Source of the DNA: Microbacterium sp. RU33B
GTDB lineage: Bacteria; Actinomycetota; Actinomycetes; Actinomycetales; Microbacteriaceae
Length of the DNA: 64,000 nucleotides
Direction: 5' to 3'
Assembly: GCF_900155915.1 (NCBI RefSeq)
Contig: NZ_FTPO01000003.1
Location: forward strand, 372,001 to 436,000
Position 1 is the stretch's first letter, and each line of letters starts with the position of its first letter. The notes below the pieces were generated by a model. It did no database searches. It had not been told where the DNA came from and worked only from the letters and a program-made list of their open reading frames with translations. Of this stretch, positions 44,475 through 53,633 are shown piece by piece. A program made the translations under genes and the position numbers.

Positions 44475-45947
44475 ATGCTCACCCAGACGCCCGTCGCCGA
44501 CACCCGTGTCCTCGAGTTCGAGGTCGCCGACCTCGCCCTCGCCGAGGCGGGCCGCCACCAGATCCGCCTCGCCGAGAACGAGATGCCCGGGCTCATGGCC
44601 CTGCGCGAGGAGTTCGGTCCCACGCAGCCGCTGAAGGGTGCGCGCATCGCCGGATCGCTGCACATGACGGTGCAGACCGCCGTCCTCATCGAGACGCTCA
44701 CGGCGCTGGGCGCTCAGGTGCGCTGGGCGAGCTGCAACATCTTCTCCACGCAGGACGAGGCCGCCGCGGCGATCGTGGTCGGCGCGCACGGCAGCGTGGA
44801 TGCCCCGCAGGGCTCGCCCGTCTTCGCCTGGAAGGGCGAGACACTCGCCGAGTACTGGCGTCTGGCCGACCGGATCTTCGACTGGTCGGCGGAGGGCTTC
44901 GACGGGCCCAATCTGATCCTCGACGACGGCGGCGACGCGACGATGCTCCTGCACAAGGGCGTCGAGTTCGAGGCATCCGGTGCCGTTCCCGACGCCGCGG
45001 CCGGCGACAACGAGGAATACCGCATCGTGCTCGACACGCTGCGGGCGAGCCTCGCCCGCGATCCGCAGCGCTTCACCCGCATGGCGAAGGACGTCATCGG
45101 CGTCACCGAGGAGACCACGACAGGCGTGCACCGCCTGTACGAGCTCGCGGCAGCGGGAGACCTGCTGTTCCCGGCGATCAACGTCAACGACTCGGTCACC
45201 AAGTCGAAGTTCGACAACAAGTACGGCATCCGCCACTCCCTGCCCGATGGGCTCAACCGCGCGACCGACGTCCTGATGGGCGGCAAGGTCGCGTTCGTCG
45301 TCGGCTACGGCGATGTCGGCAAGGGCGCCGCGGAGGCGCTCCGCGGCCAGGGCGCCCGCGTCATCGTGGGCGAGATCGACCCGATCTGCGCGCTCCAGGC
45401 CGCGATGGACGGCTACCAGGTGGCGCGTCTGAGCGACGTCGCCGAGCAGGTCGACATCGTCATCACCGGCACGGGCAACAAGGACGTCGTGACCGTCGAC
45501 CACCTGCTGGCCCTCAAGCACCTCGCGATCGTCGGCAACGTCGGCCACTTCGACAACGAGATCGACATGGCGAGCCTGGAGGCGCTCCCCGGAGCGTCGA
45601 AGGTCGAGATCAAGCCGCAGGTGCACGAATGGCGCCTGCCGACCGGACGCAGCATCCTCGTCCTCTCCGAGGGCCGGCTCATGAATCTCGGCAACGCCAC
45701 GGGGCATCCGTCCTTCGTCATGAGCGCGTCGTTCACGAACCAGGTTCTCGCGCAGCTCGAGCTCTTCACGAACATCGAGGCGTACCCGACCGAGGTCTAC
45801 GTGCTGCCGAAGGCGCTCGACGAGAAGGTCGCGCGGCTCCACCTCGCCGCCCTGGGGGTGGAGCTCACCACGCTCAGCCCCGAGCAGGCCGCCTACATCG
45901 GCGTGCCGGTGGAGGGGCCGTACAAGCTCGACCACTACCGGTACTGA
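44475..45947 (+). CDS. ahcY: Adenosylhomocysteinase (SAH hydrolase)
   Basis: 490-residue NAD-dependent cytosolic enzyme that splits S-adenosylhomocysteine to adenosine and homocysteine, keeping methylation reactions going. Seen are [32 protein letters not shown], the substrate loop [19 protein letters not shown]-binding [20 protein letters not shown] and the C-terminal KLDHYRY. The length matches bacterial forms with the usual insertion. Convergent with the RDD gene, nine bases away. Confidence 0.97.
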   Translation: MLTQTPVADTRVLEFEVADLALAEAGRHQIRLAENEMPGLMALREEFGPTQPLKGARIAGSLHMTVQTAVLIETLTALGAQVRWASCNIFSTQDEAAAAIVVGAHGSVDAPQGSPVFAWKGETLAEYWRLADRIFDWSAEGFDGPNLILDDGGDATMLLHKGVEFEASGAVPDAAAGDNEEYRIVLDTLRASLARDPQRFTRMAKDVIGVTEETTTGVHRLYELAAAGDLLFPAINVNDSVTKSKFDNKYGIRHSLPDGLNRATDVLMGGKVAFVVGYGDVGKGAAEALRGQGARVIVGEIDPICALQAAMDGYQVARLSDVAEQVDIVITGTGNKDVVTVDHLLALKHLAIVGNVGHFDNEIDMASLEALPGASKVEIKPQVHEWRLPTGRSILVLSEGRLMNLGNATGHPSFVMSASFTNQVLAQLELFTNIEAYPTEVYVLPKALDEKVARLHLAALGVELTTLSPEQAAYIGVPVEGPYKLDHYRY

Positions 45948-45956
45948 CGGCGGCGG

Positions 45957-46799
45957 TCAGCGCGCGGGGAAGCCCCGGGGGCCGGCGGCCTCGCCTGCGG
46001 TGAGCGCCGCCACGCGCTCCGTCTCGAGCACGATCGCGCGCAGCTCCCGGTCGCGGCGCACGGCCACGACCGCGCGCAGCAGCACTTCGGGCTCGACCTG
46101 CGGCAGGGGCGAGACGTGCGGGGCGACCTCGGCGGCGAGCGACGCCGCGATGCGGGCGCGCGCCGGCGGTGCCATGCGTCCGGCATTCTGGGCGAACTGC
46201 GCCGTGCGCCGGGCCAGGCGATCGGGCAGCCGGCCGACATCCGCGATCTCCGCCCAGCCGACCAGGATCTCGGGCACGCCCGGAGCCGGATCGGGAAGGC
46301 GGGGGGTGCGCGTGCGCTCCGAATACGTGCCGGCGAGAAGGTCGCCGAGCCGCTGCGAACGCGGCGTGAAGGCGCCCACGAGGGCGGCGACCGCCCCGAG
46401 GGTGAGCCAGATCTCCAGGATGCCCGCGAGAGCCCGCAGGAGAGCCTGACGGAATCCGGATGCCCCGCCGTCGGCGCGCACGATGCGGCCGCCGACGGCG
46501 AGCTTGCCGAGGCTCCGCCCCCGCGACACGGTCTCCACGACGGTCGGGATCACGACCATGACGACCACCAGCACGACGATGACGAGGGCCCGCTGGAAGC
46601 CCGCATCGATGACGCCGTTCGCGACGAGCCAGTTCGAGAGCAGGGCGAGGAGGACGAACAGCACGACGCCGATGACGAAGTCGATCAGCGCGCCGACCCC
46701 GCGCAGGAAGAAGCCGACCGGCTGGACGTCGAGCGCCACCGCCTCGCCTGTCAGCACCTCGTCCTGGCGGATCTCCACGACGGATGCGACGGCGGCCAT
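45957..46799 (-). CDS. RDD family membrane protein
   Basis: 280 residues. Four predicted membrane segments in the first two thirds, with the RDD signature: Arg in GFFLRGVGALIDFV, the Asp residues of the first segment, and RGRSLGKLAVGGRIVRADG. A long soluble, Arg/Ala-rich C-terminus follows (about 175-280). RDD proteins are membrane proteins of uncertain role, some linked to ion transport. It is divergent from the SpoIIM-like gene with only 16 bases between start codons, a pairing common in actinobacteria. Confidence 0.88.
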   Translation of the reverse strand: MAAVASVVEIRQDEVLTGEAVALDVQPVGFFLRGVGALIDFVIGVVLFVLLALLSNWLVANGVIDAGFQRALVIVVLVVVMVVIPTVVETVSRGRSLGKLAVGGRIVRADGGASGFRQALLRALAGILEIWLTLGAVAALVGAFTPRSQRLGDLLAGTYSERTRTPRLPDPAPGVPEILVGWAEIADVGRLPDRLARRTAQFAQNAGRMAPPARARIAASLAAEVAPHVSPLPQVEPEVLLRAVVAVRRDRELRAIVLETERVAALTAGEAAGPRGFPAR

Positions 46800-46802
46800 G
46801 CG

Positions 46803-46808
46803 TAAAGT
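46803..46808 (+). promoter_or_regulatory. -10 box (TAAAGT), probable leaderless spoIIM-like promoter
   Basis: TAAAGT followed by seven bases and ATG 46816, all inside the 16-base gap to the divergent RDD start. Confidence 0.5.
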
Positions 46809-46815
46809 GAATCAC

Positions 46816-47811
46816 ATGGACCTCGACGCCCTCACGGCCGCTCGCCGGGAGGAGTGGGCTCGGCTGGACGCCCTGAGCGCCGCGCGACGGCTGACCGGCG
46901 GCGAGGTCGACGAGCTCGTCACGCGCTACCGCTCGGCATCCGCCGACCTCGCCGACATCAAGACATCCGCCGGCAGCACGGTGCAGGGCGACTACGTCTC
47001 GACGATGCTGGCACGGGCGAGGCTGCGCCTCACGAGCGGCCCCGACAACGTCGTGAAGCAGCTTCCGCGGTTCTTCCTGCGCCAGCTTCCGGCGGCGCTG
47101 TACCGCCTCCGCTGGACCACGCTCGCGATCGGCCTCGGATTCGTCGGGGTGGTGGCGCTCGTCGCCTTCTGGGTCTCGGGCGACGCGGCCCTGGTCGCTT
47201 CGCTCGGCCCTCGCGCCGAGCTCGAGCAGTACGCCGAGAACAGCTTCACCGAGTACTACACCGAGAATCCCGCGGCGGTGTTCGCGGGCACCGTCTGGAC
47301 CAACAACGCCTGGATCGCCGCGCAGTGCGTGCTGTTCGGCATCACCGGGTTCTGGCCCGTGATGGTCCTCGTGCAGAACGCCGTCGGCGTGGGCACGGCG
47401 GCCGCCGTGATGCTGGCCTTCGAGCGCGGCGACGTGTTCCTGGTCTGGATCCTTCCGCACGGGATGCTGGAGCTCACGTGCATCTTCGTCGCCGGCGCCG
47501 CGGGGCTCCACATCTTCTGGGCGTGGGTCGCGCCCGGTCCGCGGTCGCGGCTCGAGTCGCTCGCGGCAGCCGGGCGGTCGCTCGGAACCGTCGCGGTCGG
47601 GCTCGTGTTCGCCCTCGCGCTCGCGGGGCTCGTCGAGGGATTCGTGACACCGCAGCCGTGGCATCCGGCCGTCAAGCTCGTGCTCGGCGCGCTCGCGCTC
47701 GGCGTCTTCCTCGTCTACATGCTGGTCATCGGCCGCCGCGCGCATCGCGACGGGGAGACCGGCGACCTGACCGAGTTCGAAGCCGGGACGCCCACCCTCG
47801 TCTCGGGGTGA
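46816..47811 (+). CDS. Stage II sporulation protein M-like membrane protein
   Basis: 331 residues, about six membrane segments after a soluble N-terminus of about 95 residues. SpoIIM/DUF95 features: ALTAARREEWARLDAL at the start, FPRFFL-like QLPRFFLRQLPAALYRL, TNNAWIAAQCVLFGITGFWP and LPHGMLELTCIFVAGAAGL. Non-sporulating actinobacteria keep this gene next to RDD, DUF58 and MoxR genes; a role in cell-envelope assembly is possible but unproven. Convergent with the aquaporin gene, four bases apart. Confidence 0.87.
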   Translation: MDLDALTAARREEWARLDALSAARRLTGGEVDELVTRYRSASADLADIKTSAGSTVQGDYVSTMLARARLRLTSGPDNVVKQLPRFFLRQLPAALYRLRWTTLAIGLGFVGVVALVAFWVSGDAALVASLGPRAELEQYAENSFTEYYTENPAAVFAGTVWTNNAWIAAQCVLFGITGFWPVMVLVQNAVGVGTAAAVMLAFERGDVFLVWILPHGMLELTCIFVAGAAGLHIFWAWVAPGPRSRLESLAAAGRSLGTVAVGLVFALALAGLVEGFVTPQPWHPAVKLVLGALALGVFLVYMLVIGRRAHRDGETGDLTEFEAGTPTLVSG

Positions 47812-47815
47812 CGGA

Positions 47816-48577
47816 TCAGGCCGTCTTCGCGTTCTCGAAGAGCGCGCGGTAGGCGAAGCCGGCGATCAGTGCGCCGACGACGGGGAACACCAGGAACACC
47901 CACAGCTGCACGAGGGCGTCGGGTCCGCCGTAGAGGGCGGTGGCGATCGATCGCGCCGGATTCACGGACGTGTTGTCGATCGGGATCGTCGCGAGGTGGA
48001 TGACGGTGAGCGTCAGCCCGATCACGAGCCCGGATGCCGCGCGGTTGCCGCGGGTCGGGTGCGTCACCCCGAGGATCACCGTCACGAAGACGGCGGTGAA
48101 GAGGGCTTCGACGATGATCGCGGCCCCGATGCCGAAGCCGCTGGGAGACTGGGCGCCGAATCCGTTGGAGGCGAACCCGTTGTCCTGCACGCCGGCCAGC
48201 CAGCCGGCAGGGCCCGAGAGGCCGATCAGGACGATGAGGGTCGTGGCCACCGCCGCGCCGATGATCTGGGCGATGACGTAGGCCGCCACGCCCTTCCACG
48301 GGAAGCGCCCGGCGGCGGCGAGACCGACCGTGACCGCCGGGTTGAAGTGCCCGCCGGAGATCGGGCCGAACGTGTAGACACCGGCCGCAAGGGCGAGTCC
48401 GACTGCGAAGGAGACGCCGATGAAGCCGACCCCCTTATTGGCCGACTCGGTGCCCTCCCCGAAGCCTGCGGCGAAGAGCGCCGTCGAGATGACGGCGAGC
48501 ACGAGGAGGAACGTTCCGAGCGCCTCCGCCACGAGCGCCGTACTCGGTCGCACGATCGTCGCCTTCGCATCGTTCAT
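47816..48577 (-). CDS. Aquaporin (MIP family), canonical NPA/NPAR
   Basis: 253 residues with six membrane segments and two half-helices. NPA motifs are in GHFNPAVTVG and SVNPARSIA; the Arg after the second NPA is the selectivity-filter Arg. An AqpZ-type water channel is likely; an extended loop (FASNGFGAQSPSGFG) lies between segments 3 and 4. Divergent from a second aquaporin gene with 123 bases between starts. Confidence 0.92.
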   Translation of the reverse strand: MNDAKATIVRPSTALVAEALGTFLLVLAVISTALFAAGFGEGTESANKGVGFIGVSFAVGLALAAGVYTFGPISGGHFNPAVTVGLAAAGRFPWKGVAAYVIAQIIGAAVATTLIVLIGLSGPAGWLAGVQDNGFASNGFGAQSPSGFGIGAAIIVEALFTAVFVTVILGVTHPTRGNRAASGLVIGLTLTVIHLATIPIDNTSVNPARSIATALYGGPDALVQLWVFLVFPVVGALIAGFAYRALFENAKTA

Positions 48578-48700
48578 GTCCGTGTTGCTCCGAGTTCTCG
48601 CCGGGTCGGCGTGCGTTCCTGTGAATCACCTGGGGGGTGCGCTACGGTCTCGATGACGACGCGAACCGCTCCGCGTCTCTTTCTTACAGGAGGAAACCTC

Positions 48701-49345
48701 ATGTCGGGCACGCTGCGCAGTGCACTCGCCGAGCTGATCGGCACATTCGTCTTCGTCTTCGCGATCATCAGTGCCGTCAACAGCGGAAGCGATCTGACAC
48801 CGCTGGCGATCGGCTTCGCGCTCATGGTCATGGTCTTCGCGACCGGCCACATCTCGGGCGCGCACCTGAACCCGGCCGTCTCCGTCGGAGTCTGGCTCCG
48901 CGGCGCCATCGACCTCACGGGACTTCTCACCTACATCATCGCTCAGCTCGTCGGCGCGTCGCTCGCGGCCCTCGTGAGCTTCGCGCTCTTCCCCGCGGCG
49001 ACCGACGCGATGCAGGTCGACGTCGGACCGGCGTTCCTCGTCGAGGCCCTCTGGACGTTCGTGCTCGTCTACGTCGTGCTCAACGTCGCGACCTCGAAGG
49101 ACCACCCCAACAACTCGTTCTACGGCCTGGCCATCGGCTCGACGGTGTTCGTCGGCGCCGTCGGATTCGGCAGCGTCTCCGGTGGCGGCTTCAACCCCGC
49201 CGTCGCGCTCGGGCTCGCCATCACGGGTCAGTTCGCGTGGGGCTCCTACTGGCTGTACTTCCTGGCCCCGATCGTCGGCGGCGCGGTCGCCGCCGTCGTC
49301 TTCCGGGTGCTCAACGCGCACGACAAGCTGCCCGCGAAGTCCTGA
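48701..49345 (+). CDS. Short aquaporin-like channel lacking the second-NPA Arg
   Basis: 214 residues, six membrane segments. The first motif is AHLNPAVSVG; the second is GGFNPAVALG, so the usual selectivity-filter Arg is Val. Phe-rich first segment LIGTFVFVFAII. The change should widen or alter the pore, so the substrate may not be only water. It has a near-perfect ribosome site (AGGAGG at 48688-48693, seven bases before ATG). Divergent partner is a canonical aquaporin. Confidence 0.88.
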   Translation: MSGTLRSALAELIGTFVFVFAIISAVNSGSDLTPLAIGFALMVMVFATGHISGAHLNPAVSVGVWLRGAIDLTGLLTYIIAQLVGASLAALVSFALFPAATDAMQVDVGPAFLVEALWTFVLVYVVLNVATSKDHPNNSFYGLAIGSTVFVGAVGFGSVSGGGFNPAVALGLAITGQFAWGSYWLYFLAPIVGGAVAAVVFRVLNAHDKLPAKS

Positions 49346-49426
49346 TCCCGTCGAGACGGCGTCGACCTGGCGGACCCCCGCTCGTGTCGGCGCCGTTTCT
49401 CGTTCCCGGGGCGCTGTCGCGCCCGC

Positions 49427-50728
49427 TCAGAGCCGCCCCGCGGCCTTGAGCGCGAGATAGCGGTCGGCGATGCGCGGCGGGAGGTCTTCGGGCGTATCCG
49501 CGATGGCCTCGCCGCCCGCCCGCCCGATCGCGGCTGCGACCGTCGCCGCGTCGCGCGCGGCCCGCTCGGCGGCGGCCTCGCGGTAGACCTCGTCGGCGTC
49601 GGGGTGCAGGACGGCGGGGGGCGCGGCATCCGTCACGGTCCCGACGAGCAGGTGCGCGCCGCGGGCGACCCGGGCCAGCGAGCCGAGGAAGCCGCGTGCG
49701 GCCTCCGGCGCGTCCTGCGCGGTCAGCACCACGACGAGCGAGGGGCGCGAAGTGAGCGTGCGGATCTGGGCGAACGCGGCGTCCCAGTCGGTGTCGATGA
49801 GCTGAGGCTCGACGGGAGCCATCGCGTCGACGAGGGCCGGAAGGAGCGACGGTCCGTCGACGCGGGTCACCCGCGCCCGCACCACCCGGTCGAACATCAC
49901 GAGGTGCGTGTGGTCGCCGGCGCGGGTCGCGAGTGCGGCGAGGAGGAGGGCGGCCTCGATCGCGGCATCCAGTCGCACTCCGTCGCCGACGCGTGCCGCC
50001 GCCGTGCGTCCGGTGTCGATCACGATGACGACGTGCCGATCGCGCTCCGGACGCCACGTGCGCAGCATCGTGGTCGAGGAGCGCGCCGTCGCGCGCCAGT
50101 CGATCGAGCGCACGTCGTCGCCGCGCACGTACTCGCGGAGGGAGTCGAACTCCGTGCCCTGCCCGCGCACCTGCACGCTCGTGTTGCCGTCGAGTTCGCG
50201 GAGCCGGGCGAGACGGGACGGGAGGTGCTTGCGCGACGTGAAGGGCGGGAGGACCCGAACGGCGCCGCGCGCGTCGATGCGGGACTGCCGTCCGGCGAGC
50301 CGCGCCGGACCGTCCGAGCGCACGACCACGAATGCGCTCGCGAGCTCTCCGCGGCGGCGGGGGAGGAGCGGGATCCGCAGCTCCCGGCCCTCCGCCGCGG
50401 GGATGTCGATCGCGAGCCGGTCGGCGGGCGCTCCGGCCGTCGGCTGCCACGCATCCCGCACCCGTCCGCGCAGTCGCCGCGCACCGGTGTTGCGCAGTCG
50501 CAGCGTCGTCAGGACGTGCTCGCCCAGCAGAGCGCGCGCGGGGACGGTGCGCTCGATCGCGAGCACGCGCGGATCCGGCGCCGCCCACGCATCGACCAGC
50601 GCCAGGACCGTGCACAGCACGATCCACCCGACCGCGCTCACCCAGGGGTCGACTCCGCCGAGGGAGAGGAGCACGACCGGGATGCTGCCGAGCACCACGA
50701 GCACCGGGAGTCGACCGGTGATGTACAT
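49427..50728 (-). CDS. DUF58 domain-containing protein
   Basis: 433 residues. Two N-terminal membrane segments (LPVLVVLGSIPVVLLSLGG; VGWIVLCTVLALVDAW), then a beta domain and the DUF58 hallmark GTEFDSLREYVRGDDVRSID followed by WRATAR, and a von Willebrand A-like fold with VVIVIDTGRT. Such proteins act with MoxR ATPases in envelope or stress functions. ATG 50728 has GAGGAG upstream. Last gene of the minus-strand operon that starts at 55030. Confidence 0.93.
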   Translation of the reverse strand: MYITGRLPVLVVLGSIPVVLLSLGGVDPWVSAVGWIVLCTVLALVDAWAAPDPRVLAIERTVPARALLGEHVLTTLRLRNTGARRLRGRVRDAWQPTAGAPADRLAIDIPAAEGRELRIPLLPRRRGELASAFVVVRSDGPARLAGRQSRIDARGAVRVLPPFTSRKHLPSRLARLRELDGNTSVQVRGQGTEFDSLREYVRGDDVRSIDWRATARSSTTMLRTWRPERDRHVVIVIDTGRTAAARVGDGVRLDAAIEAALLLAALATRAGDHTHLVMFDRVVRARVTRVDGPSLLPALVDAMAPVEPQLIDTDWDAAFAQIRTLTSRPSLVVVLTAQDAPEAARGFLGSLARVARGAHLLVGTVTDAAPPAVLHPDADEVYREAAAERAARDAATVAAAIGRAGGEAIADTPEDLPPRIADRYLALKAAGRL

Positions 50729-50768
50729 GCCCTGCTCCTCTCGATGCGGATGTCGTGCGCGGGATGGA

Positions 50769-51734
50769 TCAGATGGGGACGCGGGTCTGCTGCAGCACCG
50801 CGCCGAGCACGGCATCCACCGACACGCCCTCGAGCTCGGCATCCGTCCGCAGCCGCAGGCGGTGCCGCCACGTGGGCACGACCATCGTCTGGACGTGGTC
50901 GGGCGTGATCGCCGGCGATCCCCCCAGCCACGCCCAGGCCTTGGCGGCGGCGAGCAGCGCGGTCGTCGCGCGCGGCGACACGCCCAGTTCGACCGACGGG
51001 CTCCGCCGCGTGGCCTGGGCGAGGTCGACGACATAGCCGAGCACGTCGTCGGCGACGGAGACGGATGCCGCGGCCCGCTGGGCCTCGCGGATCTCCTCCG
51101 CCGTCACGACGCGCGCCAGGCCCGCACCGGCCAGGTCGCGGGGATCGAAGCCCTGCGCATGCCGGCGGAGCACCGCGAGCTCGGCGTCGCGCGGAGGCAG
51201 ATCCACGACGAGCTTCAGCAGGAACCGGTCGAGCTGCGCTTCGGGCAGTGTGTAGGTGCCCTCGTGCTCGATGGGGTTCTGCGTCGCCGCCACGAGGAAC
51301 GGATCGGGAAGCGGGCGGGTCACGCCGTCGGTCGAGACCTGACGCTCCTCCATCGCCTCCAGGAGCGCCGCCTGCGTCTTCGGCGGCGTGCGGTTGATCT
51401 CGTCGGCGAGCACGATGTTCGTGAAGATCGGTCCTTCCCGGAATTCGAACTCCCCGTTCTTCGCGTCGTAGACGAGCGAGCCCGAGACGTCGCCGGGCAT
51501 GAGGTCGGGTGTGAACTGCACGCGCTTCGTGTCGAGGCCGAGCGCCGTCGAGAACGAGCGCACGAGAAGGGTCTTCGCGACGCCGGGGACTCCCTCCAGC
51601 AGCACATGGCCGCGTGCGAGCAGTGCGATCAGGAGCCCGGTGACGGTGCCGTCCTGGCCGACGACGGCCTTGCCGACCTCGAGGCGGACGCGATTCATCG
51701 CCTCGCGCAGAGCGGCGTCGTCCGGATGGGTCAT
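50769..51734 (-). CDS. MoxR family AAA+ ATPase
   Basis: 321 residues. Walker A EGVPGVAKT, Walker B VLADEINRTPPKTQAALLEAM, sensor 1 ATQNPIEHEGTYTLPEAQLD, and a C-terminal lid with SPRATTALLAAAKAWAWL. MoxR proteins remodel or mature partner complexes; the adjacent DUF58 protein is the expected partner. ATG 51734 follows GAGGAGCACCCC. An upstream in-frame extension into 52052 is rejected because it lies inside the next gene. Confidence 0.95.
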   Translation of the reverse strand: MTHPDDAALREAMNRVRLEVGKAVVGQDGTVTGLLIALLARGHVLLEGVPGVAKTLLVRSFSTALGLDTKRVQFTPDLMPGDVSGSLVYDAKNGEFEFREGPIFTNIVLADEINRTPPKTQAALLEAMEERQVSTDGVTRPLPDPFLVAATQNPIEHEGTYTLPEAQLDRFLLKLVVDLPPRDAELAVLRRHAQGFDPRDLAGAGLARVVTAEEIREAQRAAASVSVADDVLGYVVDLAQATRRSPSVELGVSPRATTALLAAAKAWAWLGGSPAITPDHVQTMVVPTWRHRLRLRTDAELEGVSVDAVLGAVLQQTRVPI

Positions 51735-51783
51735 GGGGTGCTCCTCGTTCGTCAGGGCGTGGGTCGGGGATGAGGCCGCGGTG

Positions 51784-52959
51784 TCATGCGCGGTCGGCCT
51801 CGGGGGAGGGGCGGGTCGCCTGGTGCACGGCCGCCTCCAGGGTGCGAAGGGCCTCGTGGAGCGCGACGAGCTGCGCGGCGGTGGCCGGAAGGTCGTCGAG
51901 CAGGATGTCGTGCACGCGCGCCCGGTCCCAGCCGGTGCGGGCCGCCGCGGCATCCGCGATCTCGGTGGCCGACGCGGCGGGGCCGAGCGCGAGGCGGCGC
52001 GCGATGCGGCCGAGTGCGCCGATGCGCAGCTGATCGGCCGCGTGCAGTGCATCCTGCGACCGCGCGTAGAGGCGGGCTCGGCCCTCGGTCGTCTCCGACG
52101 CCCGCACGGTGACGGGAAGACGCTCGGCGACGAGGGGGCCGAAGCGCCGCCCGCGCCAGATGCCGGCGGCGACCGCGGTCGCGAGGAGCAGGACGATGAC
52201 GGGACTGACCCACGGCGGAGTCAGCTCGCCGAGGGTCGGTGCGCCCGTCAGGTCCGAGTCGGCGACACTCGGGACGTACCAGACGACCGTCGCGTGACGC
52301 CCGAGCAGGTTGAGCGCGAGCGCCGCGTTGCCGTTCTCTGCGAGGGACTCGTTGGTGAACAGCGTGAAGCCGTCGACGGCCGTGCGGCGCATCTCGCCCT
52401 CGCTCCGGACGAGCAGCCCCCACCCGTCGCCGCCGTCGTAGCAGGCCGTGATCCCGTCGGCGCCGCTCGGCTCGAACAGGGCGCCGGGCGCGATCGCGCC
52501 CGACCTCTCGGCTTCGGCCAGGTCGCACGCAGGATCGACCGGGTCGTCCGTGCCGGATCCCGCGAGCACGGAGCCGGGGAGCAGGAGTCGCAGGGTGCGG
52601 CTGCGCGGGTCGAGCAGCACGACATCGGCCGCGCCTTCCGCCAGCTCGGAGATCGCGTCGTCCGAGAGGGCGGGTGCGTCGGGCAGCGCCAGCGTCGCGT
52701 CCGCCGAGGCGAGGGCGGATGCAGCAGACATCCGATCCTTCGCCACCACCACCTCGACCCCCTGGCCGCGCAGCAGCTCGACGACGCCGCGCGCCCCCGT
52801 CGGCCCGTACGAGTCGGGGTCGAGCGCATCGCGCTGCGCCCACGTGCCGCCGGCGAGGAGGGTGCCCAGGACGGCGACGATCAGCACGACCGCGCCGATG
52901 CAGACCCAGGCCCCGACACGTCGGCCGCGGGTCGTGCGGACTTCGGCGACGGCGCTCAC
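51784..52959 (-). CDS. DUF4350 domain-containing membrane protein
   Basis: 391 residues. One membrane segment at about 17-39, an extracytoplasmic GATase-like DUF4350 domain (DPDSYGPTGARGVVELLRGQG; VVLLDPRSRTLRLLLPGS; TLFTNESLAENGNAALALNLLG), a second membrane segment near 255-275, and a cytosolic Arg-rich helical tail. Part of the conserved DUF4129-DUF4350-MoxR-DUF58 set. GTG start overlaps the DUF4129 stop by four bases. Confidence 0.88.
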   Translation of the reverse strand: MSAVAEVRTTRGRRVGAWVCIGAVVLIVAVLGTLLAGGTWAQRDALDPDSYGPTGARGVVELLRGQGVEVVVAKDRMSAASALASADATLALPDAPALSDDAISELAEGAADVVLLDPRSRTLRLLLPGSVLAGSGTDDPVDPACDLAEAERSGAIAPGALFEPSGADGITACYDGGDGWGLLVRSEGEMRRTAVDGFTLFTNESLAENGNAALALNLLGRHATVVWYVPSVADSDLTGAPTLGELTPPWVSPVIVLLLATAVAAGIWRGRRFGPLVAERLPVTVRASETTEGRARLYARSQDALHAADQLRIGALGRIARRLALGPAASATEIADAAAARTGWDRARVHDILLDDLPATAAQLVALHEALRTLEAAVHQATRPSPEADRA

Positions 52960-53633
52960 GCCGCCACCGCCTGTCGCTGCACGGGGCGCGCCGCGGCGAG
53001 GGCGTCGTCGACGGCCGCGACGCGCGCATAGAGGTCGGCCGTGCCGGGCCGCCGCAGGTAGCGCACGTCGTCGAACGCCGCAGCGGCGGACTCGAGCTCC
53101 TCCGCCGATGCGGGGAACGGCCGGCCGGCGGCGCGCGCGAACGCATGGACGGTCGCCCCGGGGGGCGTGTCGACGATGCCGCGCTCGGCGACGCCGCGGG
53201 CGAGGGCGCGGAAGCGGAGCACGATCGCGGCATCCCAGTCCCCGGCCGCGGCCTTAGATGCGGCGTCTGTACGCAGCTGCGCCGCGGACCGGTCCTCGAC
53301 GTCGCCGAACAGCTCGCCGACGACGCCTCGGGAGCGGACCGACCGGCGCGGCAGCCCCCAGACCAGGATCGCCACGACGATGAGCACGGCCACGACGATC
53401 GCGGCGATGATGACCATCGTGCGGCCGAGGCCCTCCGGGACGTCGCCGGTGAACAGCGAGACGATGAAGTCGCGCACGGCCCGCGCGGCGATGTCGAACG
53501 GCGAGGGCTCCGCGATGTCGTAGGCGCTCTTGGCGAGCTCCTCCTCGGCCCAGCGGCGTGCGTCGTCGCCGTCCGGCGTCAGCGGGGGTCCCGCGTCGGC
53601 GAGGCGCGCGCCGAACAGGCGGGTCAACGCCAC
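52956..53633 (-). CDS. DUF4129 domain-containing membrane protein
   Basis: 225 residues. A soluble N-terminus, one strong membrane segment (about 70-92, MVIIAAIVVAVLIVVAILVWG), then a cytosolic helical domain with the DUF4129 pattern AAGDWDAAIVLRFRALARGVAERGIVDTPPGATVHAFA. The conserved 'LRFRAL...L' helix is clear. GTG start overlaps the end of the upstream membrane-protein gene by ten bases. Function unknown; acts with the MoxR set. Confidence 0.88.
   Translation of the reverse strand: MALTRLFGARLADAGPPLTPDGDDARRWAEEELAKSAYDIAEPSPFDIAARAVRDFIVSLFTGDVPEGLGRTMVIIAAIVVAVLIVVAILVWGLPRRSVRSRGVVGELFGDVEDRSAAQLRTDAASKAAAGDWDAAIVLRFRALARGVAERGIVDTPPGATVHAFARAAGRPFPASAEELESAAAAFDDVRYLRRPGTADLYARVAAVDDALAAARPVQRQAVAA

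Noticed and set aside
49346..49426. Possible terminator between the second aquaporin and DUF58 genes
   Set aside because: Only short GTCGA/TCGAC-type complements were found; no stem longer than five pairs.
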